This document shows positions 35,743 to 47,936 of a DNA stretch of 64,000 nucleotides, piece after piece; the first letter of the stretch is position 1; each line of letters starts with the position of its first letter. The stretch covers positions 1-64,000 of the forward strand of contig NZ_JAAIII010000008.1 of assembly GCF_012932425.1 (NCBI RefSeq), in the 5' to 3' direction. The stretch comes from Bifidobacterium oedipodis. Lineage in GTDB: Bacteria; Actinomycetota; Actinomycetes; Actinomycetales; Bifidobacteriaceae. Below the pieces are notes generated by a model. That model was not told the origin of the DNA. It made no database searches and worked only from the letters and a program-made list of their open reading frames with translations. A program made the translations under genes and the position numbers.

Positions 35743-38610
35743 CTATTTGACAATCACCTTGTCTTTGCGACGGGACAGGTAACGCTTGATGGTCAGCACT
35801 TCAAGTCCCACGACCAGCACTGCGATAACACCGATGGCCGCATAGGCGATGGTCTTCCACACCGGAGTGACCGTTTCCGGCTCGCCATCCGCGTACATCC
35901 AGCTGTTGGCGGTGGTGTACAGGATGTTGTGGGCCGCGGTGCGCATTGCCTTCACCGAGGTGGCCGACGTGTCGGTCACGTGGTTGCCGATGCCGATGGT
36001 GGAGAGCATAGCATCGTTGCCGTTGCGGATCTCATGGTCGGGATTCTGGTACGAATCGAAGTAGCCGAAGAAGTCGGTGAGCACCATGCCACGGAAGTTC
36101 CATTCACCACGCAGCACCGTGTTCAACAGCGGCGAGTGAGCCGCGGCATAGGTGGTGCCGATATAGTTGAATGCGCTCATGGCTGCGGTAGCGCCGCCTT
36201 CCTTCACGCTCATCTCGAAGGGCTTCAGATAGATCTCGCGGATTGCCTGCTCGTTGGCCCAGGTGCACAGCATGTTGTTGCGGTTGGCTTCCTGATCGTT
36301 GAGGGCGAAGTGCTTGATAAACGCATACACGCCTTCCTGCTGAGCGGCTTCGATTTCTTTGGTCGCCATCACACCGGACAGCGTGGGATCTTCGGAGAAA
36401 TACTCGAAGTTACGGCCGCCAAACGCGCTGCGGTGGATGTTCATAGCGGGAGCGTACCAGCCGGACACATGCATGTCATGCGCCATCTGGGCGATCATCT
36501 CACCGAACCGTGTCGCAAGGTCGACGTTCCAGGTGCAGGCGAATGCGGTGGATGAGGGGAAGCCGATGGATCCGACGCCGGTGAAGTTGTTGTTCAGCGC
36601 AGCTGGACCGTCCGCATCCACCATCTGAATCTTACCGATGGAATCAACTGCGGCGCTGCCGAAACCGGCATTGGCGATGAGGTTGTCCATGTCGTTGAAG
36701 GTCAGTTGGTCGAGCAGATCGTCCCACAGCGGATCGTCATAATCCTTGTCGTACAGGTCGGCCAGACGCACGCCGTTCTTCGCGCCGGTGGTCGGCATCT
36801 CATCCGAATCGTCGTTGTAGTCGACGGGATCGTAGTTCGAGTTGTTAACAAAGGTTGCTTTGACCTCGTCGCTCATGCTGTAGCTGGTCGGGGCGGCAGT
36901 GGCCTCGACATAGTTGGCGAAGTGGTCGGCGCGGGACAGGTAGGTCAGGTCGCCGTTCGCATCGTCGAACTGGTTGGTCGCCACCACGGCGTCGCCGCCG
37001 TGCGTGTTGTCCTCGGAATCATAGGTGATGGTCTCGGCCACGTTGATGGTCTGCTCGTCGATCACCGTGTGGGAGTCCGAGTTGATGGACACTACGTAGT
37101 CGCCGGCCTCGAGCACGTATGCCTTCGCATCCTCGTAGTCGTAGGACGCCATGTCGTCGTCCTCGAACTCGATCGAAACGGTCTGGGACTCTCCCGGCTC
37201 AAGCAGATCGGTCTTGGCGAAGTCCACCAGGTTCACGCTGGACTTCTCGACGCCGCCGTTGGTGTACGGCGGGTTGTAGTAGACCTCGACGATGTCCTTG
37301 CCGGCCTTCTCGCCGGTGTTGGTCACGGTCACGTCGAAGCTCACCTTGCCGTCCGCGTAGGTCACGTCGCCCATCTCTTGGGAGAAGGTGGTGTACGACA
37401 GACCATAACCGAATGGGAACGCGACCATATCGTCGTAGTCGATCAAGCCCTCGTCGTCGGCGGTCTCATAGAACTTGTAGCCCACATAGATACCCTCCGT
37501 GTAATTCACGAAGCTGGGCGTGCGCTCATCCAACTCGAATTCCTGCATATTGTCATACTTGAAGCTTCCGAAGTTATTCCACACCGGAGTCTGGGTGAGG
37601 TCCTTCACGAAGGTGTCGGAAGTCTTGCCGGAGGGGTTCACTTCGCCCGTGAGAATCTCGCCCAAGGCCACAAAGCCACTTTGGCCTGCCGGAGGCACCC
37701 ACAACACAGACGAAATCTGCGGATATTCATCCAGGAAATCGAATTCCAAGGCGTTCGCACCGTTGTAGACCAGCGTCACGTTCTCGAAGTTCTCGGTGAC
37801 CAACTTGATCATGTCCTCTTCGGTCTGGCTCAGCTGCAGGAAGTGGTCACCGGCTTCAAAGTCCTCATACTTGTCGGAATTATTGACATAGGTGATTTCA
37901 TCGGACTTCATATCAATCGGCAAATCGACGCCCTCGCCACCGATGCGTGTGATCACCACAAGAGCCTCGTCGGAGAACTCCTGAGCATCAGCAATCAACG
38001 TATCGGAGTACTGGTCGGCTGGAACTTCGGGAAGGGTCCAATCAACAACCCAAATCTTCGCCTCCGGGCGGCCCTCGCGATATTCGGTATACATATCGGT
38101 CAGTGAGTCGTTCGTTTCGATTCCGGCCTGAGCCAGACCCTCAAGCAAAGAGACTTTCTCATAACTATCGCTTAGCGAGCCCGATCCGGTACCGCCGTAC
38201 ACAGGATTGGTGGATCCCCAGCCGAATACATTGACTTTCTTGCTGGAGAGCGGCAAATTCGCATTGTCATTCTTGAGCATGGTGATGGCTTCGGACTCCA
38301 CCTCTTCAGCCAACTCATCCGCCGCCGCGACAGTTGCATCCGACAACTCGTATTTAATCGTCGTAGCGTTGTTCAGCAACGTGGAAAGAGGCCCGAACAG
38401 CATCATGCAAACCGCCACTATTGTGGCAACCAAAGCGACAATCCATGATTCGGAGTGGACGATCTTGCGCAACGCAGTATCAGTGATGGTTTTCTTATTC
38501 ACCGCAACAGTGATGACGCAAGCTAGCACAAGCACAACGCCGATGACAATAAGCTGCGGCAGCACCGACTGCACAGCCGAAACGACATCATCCATATTGA
38601 TGCCTATCAT
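35743..38610 (-). CDS. membrane-anchored GH3 glycosidase with reversed domain order
   Basis: A 955-residue GH3 beta-glycosidase. The usual C-terminal alpha/beta sandwich comes first (about 95-390; SEAITMLKNDNANLPL, FPFGYGLSYTTF just after), then a fibronectin-III-like domain (about 395-500), then the TIM barrel (about 620-910) with nucleophile Asp846 in VLTDFFGY. This order is known from Ruminococcus albus and Butyrivibrio fibrisolvens beta-glucosidases. Two spans at the N-terminus (about 17-37 and 52-75) and one at the C-terminus (about 922-943), with basic residues in the first loop and at the end, place the catalytic part outside the cell. Substrate unknown. It is divergent from the two-component genes. 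Confidence 0.92.
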   Translation of the reverse strand: MIGINMDDVVSAVQSVLPQLIVIGVVLVLACVITVAVNKKTITDTALRKIVHSESWIVALVATIVAVCMMLFGPLSTLLNNATTIKYELSDATVAAADELAEEVESEAITMLKNDNANLPLSSKKVNVFGWGSTNPVYGGTGSGSLSDSYEKVSLLEGLAQAGIETNDSLTDMYTEYREGRPEAKIWVVDWTLPEVPADQYSDTLIADAQEFSDEALVVITRIGGEGVDLPIDMKSDEITYVNNSDKYEDFEAGDHFLQLSQTEEDMIKLVTENFENVTLVYNGANALEFDFLDEYPQISSVLWVPPAGQSGFVALGEILTGEVNPSGKTSDTFVKDLTQTPVWNNFGSFKYDNMQEFELDERTPSFVNYTEGIYVGYKFYETADDEGLIDYDDMVAFPFGYGLSYTTFSQEMGDVTYADGKVSFDVTVTNTGEKAGKDIVEVYYNPPYTNGGVEKSSVNLVDFAKTDLLEPGESQTVSIEFEDDDMASYDYEDAKAYVLEAGDYVVSINSDSHTVIDEQTINVAETITYDSEDNTHGGDAVVATNQFDDANGDLTYLSRADHFANYVEATAAPTSYSMSDEVKATFVNNSNYDPVDYNDDSDEMPTTGAKNGVRLADLYDKDYDDPLWDDLLDQLTFNDMDNLIANAGFGSAAVDSIGKIQMVDADGPAALNNNFTGVGSIGFPSSTAFACTWNVDLATRFGEMIAQMAHDMHVSGWYAPAMNIHRSAFGGRNFEYFSEDPTLSGVMATKEIEAAQQEGVYAFIKHFALNDQEANRNNMLCTWANEQAIREIYLKPFEMSVKEGGATAAMSAFNYIGTTYAAAHSPLLNTVLRGEWNFRGMVLTDFFGYFDSYQNPDHEIRNGNDAMLSTIGIGNHVTDTSATSVKAMRTAAHNILYTTANSWMYADGEPETVTPVWKTIAYAAIGVIAVLVVGLEVLTIKRYLSRRKDKVIVK

Positions 38611-38809
38611 GGTGGATCCTTCCTATTCTCTGTCAGTGTCTTTCTATGAACGGCACCTCATTGAAGCCGTACCTTGATTTCAGCAAAACGCGGAGCTCTT
38701 TGAGAACCGACAACATATCCGGGCGGTTCCACAGCACAACCCGCTTCGGCAGGATGACGCGATTAGACAGTCAAGCCACTAGAATCGGAACCATTGGTCA
38801 AGGAGGAAC

Positions 38810-39517
38810 ATGCTGCACATCGCCATCGTCGAAGACTCGCCGATTGATCAAGAGCATCTCTGCAGAATTCTGGAATCATACGCGAACGACATCGCCTTGC
38901 AATACCAAATCTCGATGTTCGCCAACGCCGATATGTTTCTCGATCGCTATCGTCCCGTTTGGGATTTGATTTTCATGGATATCGAAATGCCCGGGCTGGA
39001 CGGAATGAGCGCCGCACGTCAATTGCGGAACATGGACGAGGACGTTCCGTTGGTATTCCTCACGCATGTGGCCAGCCTGGCGACCGACGGGTACGATGTC
39101 AACGCACTCTCGTACATCATCAAACCCGTGTCACCGGAAGTGTTCGCGCTAAAGATGCGCAACGTGCTGAACCACATCAACAGACGTGACAAGGCGTACG
39201 TCACCATCACCGGACGCAGCGGAACCATGCGCGTGACGGTCGACTCCATCTCCTATGTGGAGGTCAGCAAACACAGTCTTATCTTCCATACCAGCCAGGG
39301 CAATGCGGTCGCCTACGGAACTCTGAAAGCCGTCGAGGAACAGCTGTCACCCCACGGATTCCTTCGTTGCGGGCAGAGCTTTTTGGTCAACCCGCGCCAT
39401 GTGAGCGGAATCCACGGCGATGAGGCATTGGTAGGGGGCGAGCGTCTGCCCATCAGCCGGGCACGCAAACGCGAGTTCATGGAGGCTCTCACCGCTTACC
39501 TTGGCAGTATGCAGTAG
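38810..39517 (+). CDS. LytTR-type response regulator
   Basis: A 235-residue regulator: receiver domain with acidic pocket Glu8-Asp9, phospho-acceptor Asp57 in FMDIEMPG and the conserved Lys in SYIIKPVS, then a LytTR DNA-binding domain (about 135-235; YVEVSKHSLIFHT, FLRCGQSFLVNPRHV). LytTR regulators of the AgrA/ComE kind usually bind tandem direct repeats. AAGGAGG precedes the ATG. It is paired with the kinase 14 bp downstream and divergent from the GH3 gene. Confidence 0.95.
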   Translation: MLHIAIVEDSPIDQEHLCRILESYANDIALQYQISMFANADMFLDRYRPVWDLIFMDIEMPGLDGMSAARQLRNMDEDVPLVFLTHVASLATDGYDVNALSYIIKPVSPEVFALKMRNVLNHINRRDKAYVTITGRSGTMRVTVDSISYVEVSKHSLIFHTSQGNAVAYGTLKAVEEQLSPHGFLRCGQSFLVNPRHVSGIHGDEALVGGERLPISRARKREFMEALTAYLGSMQ

Positions 39518-39531
39518 ACGGGTGTTTCATA

Positions 39532-40818
39532 ATGACAGGAATCACGACTTTGATCATGGCCGGACGATTCCCGGTCGAGCTTATCTTCGCCGAGGCGATA
39601 TGCTGCCGGAATCTGCCACGTAGGCCGCTGTTCTTTCTTCGCGTCATCGTCTGTGTCGCAGCAAGCATCGCACTGAGCTGGGTCATGTTCATCATGCCGT
39701 CTCCGGGATGGTTCGGCATCACTCGGTTCTTCGTCGTTTTCGCATGCACCGTCATAGGCATCGTCTGGTGCTGCTCCGCCACCATACGGGAAGCGCTGTT
39801 TTATGGAGTGGCGGCCTATGCGATCCAGTACTGCGCCGAAAGCATCATCTATCTTGCCAGCGCGATTCCGCAGATCAATCCGCTGGAACCCATATGGGTG
39901 ATGCTGTTGGGATATCCGTTTGCGGCGCTGGCACTGAGTATCCCATTCACTCGTTCGATGCTGCATAACGCCGGCGAGAAGGTCAATGACACCGCGCTGC
40001 TCGCCGTATCCGCCACCATATTGACCATCACCATGGTAATCAGTTTCGCCAAACTCATGTATTTCAGCACAGATGACCAAGCGATCAACATCATCTGCCT
40101 GATATATGCGATTCTCTGCTCTCTTCTGGCTTTGACGATTCAATCCGGGCTTCTCGTCCAATCGCATTGGAAACGCGAAGCGGAATTTGCCGATCGCATG
40201 TGGAAGCTCAATCAGCAGCAGTACGAACTCAGCCGCAACACCATCGACCTGATCAACGTCAAAAGCCATGATCTCAAGAAACAAATCAACCTGCTGAGAA
40301 ACAGCTCCACGACTGTGCCCGCCAGTCAGGCGTTGGATTCCATCGAGCAGGCTGTGGACCGCTACGATTCGCTGGCCAAAACCGGAAATCCCACGTTGGA
40401 CGTCTTGCTGACGGACAAGCTGCTTTCGGCGCAGCATCAGAATGTCACATTGCATTATCTGGTGGACGGCAAGGCATTCGACCAGCTTGACGCCATCGAT
40501 TTGTATGCGCTATTCGGCAATATCCTCGACAATGCGTTCGAGGCGGTTGCGCAACTGCCCGAGCAACTGCGCGTCATCGATCTCAAAGCCACCCGTTCCG
40601 GCAGTATGGCGGTGATTCGCTGCAGCAACTACCGCGCGCCTTCCCCCATCCTTCTTACCGACGAGCATCTGCCGGCGACCACCAAGCCAGACAAGGACTG
40701 GCACGGATTCGGTCTCGCCAGCATTCGCATGACCGCGGAACGCCACAGCGGCAGCGCCGCAGTGGATGCCAGCGACGACATGTTCACCATCACCGTGATG
40801 ATCCCACTCAACGCCTAG
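39532..40818 (+). CDS. GHKL-type sensor histidine kinase
   Basis: A 428-residue kinase of the AgrC/ComD class: about six membrane spans in the first 215 residues, a phospho-acceptor segment VKSHDLKKQINLL and a GHKL ATPase with N-box NILDNAFEAV and G-box HGFGLASIRM. The large membrane sensor with no extracellular loop domain suggests a hydrophobic or peptide ligand, but no peptide precursor gene is visible nearby. It lies 14 bp after its regulator and ends before a strong terminator. No good ribosome site precedes 39532. Confidence 0.92.
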   Translation: MTGITTLIMAGRFPVELIFAEAICCRNLPRRPLFFLRVIVCVAASIALSWVMFIMPSPGWFGITRFFVVFACTVIGIVWCCSATIREALFYGVAAYAIQYCAESIIYLASAIPQINPLEPIWVMLLGYPFAALALSIPFTRSMLHNAGEKVNDTALLAVSATILTITMVISFAKLMYFSTDDQAINIICLIYAILCSLLALTIQSGLLVQSHWKREAEFADRMWKLNQQQYELSRNTIDLINVKSHDLKKQINLLRNSSTTVPASQALDSIEQAVDRYDSLAKTGNPTLDVLLTDKLLSAQHQNVTLHYLVDGKAFDQLDAIDLYALFGNILDNAFEAVAQLPEQLRVIDLKATRSGSMAVIRCSNYRAPSPILLTDEHLPATTKPDKDWHGFGLASIRMTAERHSGSAAVDASDDMFTITVMIPLNA

Positions 40819-40838
40819 GTCGACGGCCAGATACGTAA

Positions 40839-40877
40839 AAAGCCTCGGTACCGTAAAACAAACGGTACCGAGGCTTT
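40839..40877. terminator. bidirectional terminator
   Basis: A 16-bp stem (AAAGCCTCGGTACCGT with its complement) flanked by TTTCG on the plus side and TTTTTACG on the minus side. It serves the kinase transcript and the rplK-rplA transcript. Confidence 0.9.
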
Positions 40878-40906
40878 CGTTACGCGCTTAACGCTGCAAA
40901 CAGCGA

Positions 40907-41599
40907 TCAGGCGAAGGTGTTCGGGTCAACCGGAACGCCGGGGTTCATCGTGGAGGTGATGGTCGCCTTGGTAACGTAGCGGCCCTTCACGGTGGACGGC
41001 TTGAGACGCTTGACTTCGTCGGCCACAGCCTTGAAGTTCTCGTCCAGAGCGGACTCATCGAAGCTCAGCTTGCCGATGAGGAAGCTCAGGTTGCCGTTCT
41101 TGTCCACGCGGAACTCGATCTTGCCGCCCTTGATGTCGGCAACAGCCTTGGCCACATCCATGGTCACGGTGCCGGTCTTCGGGTTCGGCATGAGGCCACG
41201 GGGGCCGAGCACGCGGCCCAGACGGCCGACCTTGCCCATCATGTCCGGAGTGGCAACGACGGCGTCGAAGTCGAGGAAGCCGTCAGCAACCTTGGCGATC
41301 AGATCGTCATCGCCGACGATGTCGGCGCCGGCCTCGGTGGCTTCGGTGGCCTTCGGACCACGAGCGAACACGAGAACCTTGGCGGTCTTACCAGTGCCGT
41401 GAGGCAGGTTGACGGTGCCACGCACGAGCTGATCGGCCTTGCGCGGATCAACGTTCAGACGGAGCACAGCTTCGACGGTCTGGTCGAAGTTGTAGGAGGG
41501 CATGCTCTTGATCAGAGCGATGGCCTCGTTGGCGGTGTAGAGGTTGTTGCGATCGACGCGCTCAGCGGCTTCGCGGTACTTCTTGGAACGCTTTACCAT
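40907..41599 (-). CDS. rplA: 50S ribosomal protein L1
   Basis: A 230-residue L1 with [14 protein letters not shown], the signature [20 protein letters not shown] and [19 protein letters not shown]. It forms the mobile L1 stalk and in many bacteria represses its own operon by binding the leader mRNA. It lies 15 bp after rplK. Confidence 0.98.
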   Translation of the reverse strand: MVKRSKKYREAAERVDRNNLYTANEAIALIKSMPSYNFDQTVEAVLRLNVDPRKADQLVRGTVNLPHGTGKTAKVLVFARGPKATEATEAGADIVGDDDLIAKVADGFLDFDAVVATPDMMGKVGRLGRVLGPRGLMPNPKTGTVTMDVAKAVADIKGGKIEFRVDKNGNLSFLIGKLSFDESALDENFKAVADEVKRLKPSTVKGRYVTKATITSTMNPGVPVDPNTFA

Positions 41600-41614
41600 C
41601 TGTCCTTCTCCTTA

Positions 41615-42046
41615 TCAGTCCGTGACCGTGATGCCCATCGAACGGGCGGTGCCCTCGATGATCTTCATGCCGGCTTCGATGTCGCGGGCGGACAGGTCTT
41701 CCATCTTGATCTCAGCGATCTCCTTGACCTGGGCCTTGGTGACAGAGCCGACCTTGTGGGTCAGCGGGTTCTCGGTGCCCTTTTCGATGCCAGCGGCCTT
41801 GAGCAGCAGAGCTGCGGCCGGCGGGGTCTTGAGCACGAAGGTGAAGGAACGGTCTTCGTAGACGGTGATCTCAACAGGGATGACCTGACCCATCTTGTCC
41901 TGCGTCTGGGCATTGTATGCCTTGCAGAAGTCCATGATGTTCACGCCATGGGAGCCGAGGGCCGGACCCAGCGGCGGGGCCGGGTTGGCCTTGCCAGCCT
42001 GAATCTGGAGCTTGATCAGCGCCGAGACTTTCTTCTTGGGAGCCAT
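41615..42046 (-). CDS. rplK: 50S ribosomal protein L11
   Basis: A 143-residue L11 with [32 protein letters not shown] and the C-terminal rRNA-binding domain ([17 protein letters not shown]). It is part of the GTPase-associated centre. It is first in rplK-rplA, with a 270-bp leader/promoter region separated from nusG by a terminator; I could not identify a convincing L1-binding structure there. Confidence 0.98.
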   Translation of the reverse strand: MAPKKKVSALIKLQIQAGKANPAPPLGPALGSHGVNIMDFCKAYNAQTQDKMGQVIPVEITVYEDRSFTFVLKTPPAAALLLKAAGIEKGTENPLTHKVGSVTKAQVKEIAEIKMEDLSARDIEAGMKIIEGTARSMGITVTD

Positions 42047-42316
42047 ATTATGGTTCTTCTTTCTATAACGCGGTACTGTCGGTCGCCGCTGGCGCTGCTA
42101 CTTGGCGTACGTCGCCTGCCATGACGCTTGACTCGTTATTTCATCATGCCGGGCGGCCGTCACTGCTCAGGTCGAACCTAGCAGGTGCCGTATGCGCGCG
42201 GGCGGTCTCCTCCCGCAACTTATATTGCTGTGCTGTGATGGCGGGTCTCCCCTCCAGACACAAGCTTTCCTATTATGTCTATTCCAGTGGACAATTGAAA
42301 TACCAGCGGAAACAAG

Positions 42317-42343
42317 AAAACCCAGCCATGAAGGCTGGGTTTT
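42317..42343 (-). terminator. terminator of secE-nusG
   Basis: An 11-bp stem (AAAACCCAGCC with complement) and five-base loop, with T-runs on both sides. It lies 24 bp after the nusG stop and separates it from rplK. The remaining gap up to rplK (42047-42316) shows no gene. Confidence 0.85.
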
Positions 42344-42366
42344 CGTAACGACTGTAATCAGGACAA

Positions 42367-43278
42367 TCAGGCGAGCTTTTCGACCTGGTTGAAGCCGAGC
42401 TCCACCGGCGTATCGCGGCCAAAGATGGAGACCAGCACGGTGAGCTTCTGGGTGGTCGGCTCCACATCGGAGACGACAGCGGCCATAGTGGCGAAAGGAC
42501 CGTCGGTGACAGTAACCTGATCGCCCACAGCGTAGGAAACCTCAACCGTACGCTTCTTAGCGGCAGCAGGCTTATCACCGGCCTTCTTAAGCGCTTCGGA
42601 AGCGATCATCGGTGCCATCATCGCCACGACTTCCTTGCGGGAAAGCGGCGCAGGATCCTTGGTCGGGCCCACAAAACCGGTCACACCTTCGGTTTCACGC
42701 ACGATACGGCGGGCGTTCTCATCCGGCCACATGCGAATCAGCACATAGCCCGGCACACGCACACGGGTGATGACCTTCTTGCCCTTTTCGGTGTGCTTCT
42801 CCACCTCTTCCATCGGCACCTCGACTTGGAAGATCTGATCTTCCATGCCGAAGGAGGCGACGCGGGATTCGATGTTGGTCTTCACACGCTTCTCATAGCC
42901 GGAGTAGGTGTGCAGCACATACCACTTGCCTTCAAGGGCGCGTAGGGACTTGGAGAACTCATCAACAGCCAGCTGACCGGCATCGGTGGTTTCGGCCTGT
43001 TCCGAGTCGTTGATTTCTTCGTCCTCGTCATCAACAAACGGATGCTCAGCCTCGGCAGCGACAGGTGCAGACTCCTCAGGCTGCTGCGGATCCTCGGCTT
43101 GTGCGGCTTCGCTTTCACCGGCTTCAGTCGATGCGATATCTTCGGATTCGGGCACAGCAGATTCAGTAGCTTCGACAGCCGCAGCATCATCGTTCAGATG
43201 CTCAGCCACAGCTTCATCAGACTGTTCTTGCCCTTCAAGAGCGGCGTCCAGATTGTCGAGATTCAGTTCATCAGTCAT
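42367..43278 (-). CDS. nusG: transcription antitermination factor NusG
   Basis: A 303-residue NusG: an acidic Glu/Ala/Ser-rich N-terminal extension of about 110 residues usual in actinobacteria, the NGN domain ([45 protein letters not shown]) and a C-terminal KOW domain ([15 protein letters not shown]). It binds RNA polymerase and couples it to Rho or ribosomes. The ATG at 43278 is preferred to an in-frame GTG at 43290 because GAAGG is then at a normal distance. It lies 28 bp after secE. Confidence 0.97.
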   Translation of the reverse strand: MTDELNLDNLDAALEGQEQSDEAVAEHLNDDAAAVEATESAVPESEDIASTEAGESEAAQAEDPQQPEESAPVAAEAEHPFVDDEDEEINDSEQAETTDAGQLAVDEFSKSLRALEGKWYVLHTYSGYEKRVKTNIESRVASFGMEDQIFQVEVPMEEVEKHTEKGKKVITRVRVPGYVLIRMWPDENARRIVRETEGVTGFVGPTKDPAPLSRKEVVAMMAPMIASEALKKAGDKPAAAKKRTVEVSYAVGDQVTVTDGPFATMAAVVSDVEPTTQKLTVLVSIFGRDTPVELGFNQVEKLA

Positions 43279-43306
43279 GCGTAAGTTCACCTTCAGGTTG
43301 TGCGGA

Positions 43307-43534
43307 TCAGCCGAACAGCCACAGCACGAGCTTGCCCAGACCGAAGTCCATGCCCGTGACCAAGGCCATCAGCAGCAGCACGAAGATGAACACGGCCAGC
43401 GACCAGAAGAAAAGCTCTTTGGCGGTGGGAGTCACAACCTTACGGAGCTCATCGATGATCTGCTTGATGAACAGACCAATGCGCATGAAGACATTCGGCT
43501 TGACTACCTTTTCGCTTGTGCTCGACTTAGCCAT
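43307..43534 (-). CDS. secE: preprotein translocase subunit SecE
   Basis: A 75-residue single-span protein: an amphipathic cytoplasmic helix ([26 protein letters not shown]) and a membrane helix ([20 protein letters not shown]). It clamps SecY in the translocon. The start at 43534 follows GAGGT; the frame is open further back into the tRNA gene and is not used. Confidence 0.96.
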   Translation of the reverse strand: MAKSSTSEKVVKPNVFMRIGLFIKQIIDELRKVVTPTAKELFFWSLAVFIFVLLLMALVTGMDFGLGKLVLWLFG

Positions 43535-43573
43535 TTCATTACCTCGTGTCAGCTGCTTGATTGTAAAAATAAT

Positions 43574-43649
43574 TGGCAGGGAAGGCGGGACTCGAACCCA
43601 CAACCTACGGTTTTGGAGACCGTTGCGCTACCAATTGCGCCACTTCCCT
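43574..43649 (-). tRNA. tRNA-Trp (anticodon CCA)
   Basis: AGGGAAG/CTTCCCT acceptor stem, D-arm GGCGCAATTGGTAGCGC, anticodon stem ACGGT/ACCGT around CTCCAAA (anticodon CCA) and T-arm GTGGGTTCGAGTCCCGC. Discriminator G and an encoded CCA end. It lies just upstream of secE, the common tRNA-Trp-secE-nusG order. Confidence 0.97.
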
Positions 43650-43658
43650 AGGTGAACT

Positions 43659-43716
43659 TCACCTTGGCGTTGCATCCCGTAGGGGACGCTTCGCTTAGCG
43701 AAAACCGCCAAGGTGA
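43659..43716 (-). other. hairpin between aminotransferase gene and tRNA-Trp
   Basis: An 11-bp outer stem (TCACCTTGGCG and complement) with an inner TTCGCTTAGCGAA dyad. It may end the aminotransferase transcript or act in the tRNA leader; there is no T-run. Confidence 0.45.
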
Positions 43717-43769
43717 GACTTTAGCAGCATGCTCGGATTATGGCAAATCCGCGACGCGCCGATGCCCGA

Positions 43770-44993
43770 TCAGGCATCGTGGCGGGTTGCCCACTGCTTA
43801 AAGCGACGCATGCCTTCGGCCAGATCCTCATCGGCCAAGGCGTAGGAGAATCGCAGATAGCCGGGAGCACCGAAGGCTTCGCCGGGCACAGCGGCCACAT
43901 GGGCCTCGTCCAGCAGCGCAGCCGCGAACTCGGAGGAGGTGTCACTCACGGTACCGTTGGGGCCGAGCGGCTTGCCGAGCAGCGCGGTGATATCCGCAAA
44001 GGCATAGAACGCGCCGGTCGGCGTCGGGCAAACAACGCCTTCGATGTCGTTCAGCGCGGCCACGATGGCGCGGCGGCGCGCGTCAAAGGCTCGGCGCATC
44101 TCATGCACTTCATCCAGCGGACCGGACACGGCTGCCAGCGCAGCACGCTGGGAGACGTTGGCCACATTGGAAGTCATATGACCCTGCAGCTTGGACGCAG
44201 CCTTGGCCACTTCGACGGGACCGACCAGCCAGCCCACTCGCCAGCCGGGCATAGCGTAAGTCTTGGCCACGCCGTTGAGCACAATAAGCTGATTACGCAC
44301 TTCGGGCACTACCGCACCAATGTAGGTGGTGTGCGCCTCGTCGTAGTTGAGATGCTCATAGATTTCGTCGGAAATCACCCAAATATGGTGTTCGACGGCC
44401 CATTCGCCGATGGCCTTCACGGTTTCTGGGCTCCACACAGCACCGGTGGGATTATTCGGCGAATTGACGATAATCGCCTTGGTGCGCTCGGTGCGCGCAG
44501 CTTCCAGCGCTTCGATGCTCGGCTCAAAGTTCACATCGCCGCCGGCAAACACGGTGACGGGCACGCCACCGGCCAGCTTGACGGCCTCAGGATAGCTGGT
44601 CCAGTAAGGAGTGGGAATGATGACTTCGTCGCCATCGTTAAGCAGCACCTGGAATGTGGAATACACAGCCTGCTTGCCGCCGTTGGTCACCACCACCTGA
44701 TCGGCGGTTACCTCATAGCCGGAATCGCGCAGCATTTTTGCCGCGATGGCCTCACGCAGTTCAGGCAGGCCGGGAGTGGGCGTGTACTTGTAGTTCTTCG
44801 GGTCAAGGCACGCCTCAGCGGCGGCCTTGACCACGTTCGCCGGGGTCGGGAAATTCGGCTCTCCAGCGCCAAAACCGATGACGTCCAGACCAGAGGCCTT
44901 CATGGCCTTGGCCTTGGAGTCGACGGCGAGTGTGGCACTCGGGGTCACATGATTGATACGGTCGGAAAACGTCTGCCAGTCAGCCATAGTCAT
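43770..44993 (-). CDS. aspC: PLP-dependent aspartate-type aminotransferase
   Basis: A 407-residue class I/II aminotransferase with [39 protein letters not shown] and the PLP-binding Lys244 in [15 protein letters not shown]. It probably makes aspartate from oxaloacetate and glutamate; related enzymes accept other amino acids. The start may be 44993 or, two codons later, 44987; the frame is open much further but overlaps proB on the same strand. Confidence 0.9.
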   Translation of the reverse strand: MTMADWQTFSDRINHVTPSATLAVDSKAKAMKASGLDVIGFGAGEPNFPTPANVVKAAAEACLDPKNYKYTPTPGLPELREAIAAKMLRDSGYEVTADQVVVTNGGKQAVYSTFQVLLNDGDEVIIPTPYWTSYPEAVKLAGGVPVTVFAGGDVNFEPSIEALEAARTERTKAIIVNSPNNPTGAVWSPETVKAIGEWAVEHHIWVISDEIYEHLNYDEAHTTYIGAVVPEVRNQLIVLNGVAKTYAMPGWRVGWLVGPVEVAKAASKLQGHMTSNVANVSQRAALAAVSGPLDEVHEMRRAFDARRRAIVAALNDIEGVVCPTPTGAFYAFADITALLGKPLGPNGTVSDTSSEFAAALLDEAHVAAVPGEAFGAPGYLRFSYALADEDLAEGMRRFKQWATRHDA

Positions 44994-45048
44994 GCTGCCT
45001 ATGCTAAACCCAGCACCGCACAACATGACCACGCACGACCACACACGA

Positions 45049-46181
45049 TTACACCAATACCAGGTTGTCGCGGTGAACCAACGGATGGGCGTATTGCTCG
45101 CCGAGGAAGCGCTTGAGCTGGGCGGTGGTGCGCCCAAGCATCTGTGGGATTTCCTCGGAATCGAAGCCGGCAAGACCGCGGGCCAAATGCTCGCCGGATT
45201 CGTCGTCCACCCATACCGGATCGCCGGCGGAGAACTCCCCGCGCACCTCCAGTGCGCCAGCGGCAAGCAGTGAGGCACGCCCACCACGCACAGCCTGGGC
45301 CGCGCCGGCATCGACCACAATGATGCCTCTCGGTTCGGCCGCGAAACCGATCCACAGGCGGCGCGAGGAGCCGCGCGCCTTGACGGGTGCGAATACAGTG
45401 CCCACCGGGTCACCCATCAGCGCGGGCCCTGCCTGTGCGGCGCAGGTGAGCACAGTGGGAATGCCGGAAACCGCAGCCACGCGAGCGGCCTCAAGTTTGG
45501 TGACCATGCCGCCGGTACCAACTTTGGAGCCGGAACCGCCGACGGTGATGTCTTCGAGCGCATCAATCACGTTGGGCACGTATGCCACACGCTTGGAGTC
45601 GGGTTGCGATGGAGGCGCGGTATACAGCGCGTCCACGTCGGTGAGCAGCACCAACGCGTCCGCGCGCACCAAGTTGGCCACCAATGCGGAAAGCCGGTCG
45701 TTGTCGCCGAAGCGAATCTCGTTGGAGGCCAGCGAATCGTTTTCGTTGATAATCGGCACCACGCCAAGGTCAAGCAGACGTGTCAGCGTACGTTCCACGT
45801 TGCGATACTGCTGCGGGCGAATCGTATCTTCGGCAGTGATCAGAATCTGCCCCACGCGAACGCCGAAACGGGCGAATGCGGTCTCGTACCGGGCCATCAA
45901 TAGCCCCTGTCCCACGGCAGCGGTGGCCTGCTGCGTGGCCACATCGCTGGGTCTGGCGTCGAAGCCGAGCGGGCCGAAACCTGCCGCGATAGCACCGGAA
46001 GAAACCAGTACCACGCGCGCACCCTGCATATGGGCGGCGGCCAGTGCACAGACCAGTGCATCAAGACGCTCGGGATCAAGGTGGCCGCTCGGTTGGGTCA
46101 GCGAACTGGAACCAACTTTGACGACGACGGTTTGTGCGCCGGCAATCGCGCGGCGCACGTCAACCTGACTTGGTGTGGACA

Positions 46182-46182
<1 letters not shown>
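45049..46182 (-). CDS. proB: glutamate 5-kinase
   Basis: A 377-residue kinase, first step of proline synthesis, phosphorylating glutamate. An amino-acid kinase domain ([53 protein letters not shown]) is followed by a C-terminal PUA domain. Its start overlaps the obgE stop (TAATG), so the two are coupled. Confidence 0.96.
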
Positions 46183-47885
<1,703 letters not shown>

Positions 47886-47936
47886 CTACTGTACGCGATT
47901 GTCTGGTCTCGCAGTTTCGCTTACTACTGAACGCAA

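Noticed and set aside
38611..38809. Peptide pheromone gene for the AgrC-like kinase
   Set aside because: No small frame here has a start, a ribosome site and a leader-like hydrophobic or double-glycine sequence; the only good ribosome site belongs to the response regulator.
42047..42316. L1-binding autoregulatory site in the rplK leader
   Set aside because: Autoregulation is known in other bacteria but I could not find a structure that clearly mimics the 23S rRNA site.
44994..45413. Longer aminotransferase start upstream
   Set aside because: The frame is open to 45413 but the added residues overlap proB on the same strand and are Arg/Pro/Ser-rich; the family N-terminus begins at 44993 or 44987.
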